A stretch of DNA of 6,407 nt from assembly GCA_021732805.1 (NCBI GenBank), contig JAKFUJ010000293.1:1-6407 (forward strand), read 5' to 3'. The position numbers were made by a program, and so were the translations under genes. A model generated the notes under the pieces. It made no database searches and was not told the origin of the DNA. It saw nothing but the letters and a program-made list of their open reading frames with translations. Numbering within the stretch: position 1 is the first letter of the stretch; each line of letters opens with the position of its first letter. Positions 5,876-6,407 of this stretch are shown here, one piece after another. This DNA is from Betaproteobacteria bacterium (GTDB lineage: Bacteria > Pseudomonadota > Gammaproteobacteria > Burkholderiales > SG8-41).

Positions 5876-6407
5876 TCAGACGCCTTCAGCCAGCAGTTTG
5901 CGCACGTCGGTGACATGCCCGGTGATCATCGCCGCGGCGGCCATCGCCGGACTCATCAGGTGCGTGCGCGCGCCCTTGCCCTGGCGGCCTTCGAAATTGC
6001 GGTTGGAGGTTGAAGCGCAGCGCAGGCCCGCGGGCACGGTGTCGCCATTCATCGCCGCGCAGCTTGAGCAGCCCGAAGCGCGCCATTCAACCCCCGCGTC
6101 GAGGAAGATGCGGTGCAGACCTTCGGCTTCGGCCTGCGCTTTTAATGCGGTGGACCCCGGCGATACCCAGGCCGGGATCATCGACTTGCGGCCCTTCAAC
6201 ACGGCAGCAGCAGCGCGCAAATCCTCAATGCGGCCATTGGTACAGCTGCCGATGAAGGCGCGATCAATGCGGATGTCGGTAAGTGCCATGCCGGGCTGGA
6301 GATCCATGTAGGCCAGCGCCTGTTCGGCATGTGCGCGCCGGTCGGCGTCGCCCAGGGATTTCGGGTCCGGGATATGTCCGGAAACCGGCAGCGCTTCCTC
6401 GGGGCTG
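5876..6407 (-). CDS. leuC: 3-isopropylmalate dehydratase large subunit (LeuC), C-terminal part
   Basis: The frame is open from the right window edge to TGA at 5878-5876, giving 176 complete codons of the C-terminal part. LeuC carries the 4Fe-4S cluster of isopropylmalate isomerase. All three cluster cysteines are present: one in FIGSCTNGRIEDL (Cys codon at 6244-6242) and two in SGCSSCAAMN. The family block CASTSNRNFEGRQG and THLMSPAMAAAA follow, and the protein ends in DVRKLLAEGV. The residues from the edge (PEEALPVSGHIPDPK, then ALAYMDLQPGM) also fit LeuC, so the ATG at 6307 is internal and not a start. The motif reads CTNGRIED where CTNSRIED is usual. The real start and N-terminal half lie outside the window. 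leuD follows after 3 nt, as expected for subunits made in equal amounts. Confidence 0.95.
   Translation of the reverse strand, partial: SPEEALPVSGHIPDPKSLGDADRRAHAEQALAYMDLQPGMALTDIRIDRAFIGSCTNGRIEDLRAAAAVLKGRKSMIPAWVSPGSTALKAQAEAEGLHRIFLDAGVEWRASGCSSCAAMNGDTVPAGLRCASTSNRNFEGRQGKGARTHLMSPAMAAAAMITGHVTDVRKLLAEGV

Noticed and set aside
5243..6013. 256-codon open frame on + across leuD and the end of leuC
   Set aside because: It is antisense to two clearly recognised genes; long antisense frames are common in GC-rich coding DNA, and the translation has no recognisable motif.

Overview
The window is a piece of a GC-rich bacterial chromosome, most likely from a proteobacterium of the beta/gamma type. 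This is inferred from the succinyl-diaminopimelate desuccinylase (close in length and active-site layout to the E. coli enzyme), the CorA-type magnesium channel, the HI0933/PP_4765-type flavoprotein, and the dense housekeeping layout. No RNA gene, CRISPR array, insertion sequence or phage gene is visible.

Left part (1-1387): the 5' end of a probable D-2-hydroxyacid dehydrogenase reads leftward off the edge. It is divergent from a complete dapE (lysine/diaminopimelate biosynthesis), with about 105 bp of shared upstream DNA.

Middle part (1388-3008): a small accessory insert, visibly richer in A+T than its flanks. Hand counts of 60-nt lines gave 37-53% GC here, against 60% and 72% in two lines from the right-hand operon. 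It holds an unrecognised ~275-codon gene on + that is broken by a single in-frame TGA, and two genes on -. These are a 72-aa protein resembling the N-terminal part of HigA-type antitoxins but with no DNA-binding domain, and a DUF488 protein with an intact Cys/Glu/Cys-His-Arg signature. The + gene and the DUF488 gene converge and overlap by 44 bp. This is the most interesting part of the window, because its genes are uncharacterised, partly degraded and probably horizontally acquired.

Right part (3009-6407): a compact leftward gene string, leuC (partial, 3' end) - leuD - corA - FAD-dependent oxidoreductase. The spacings are 3 nt, 57 nt and a 10-nt overlap. LeuC and LeuD form isopropylmalate isomerase, the Fe-S hydro-lyase of leucine biosynthesis. 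leuB, a common neighbour, is not downstream; a magnesium channel and a flavoprotein follow instead. LeuD also carries unusual residues just after its GCGSSRE motif, so this pair may be a paralogous or specialised isomerase.
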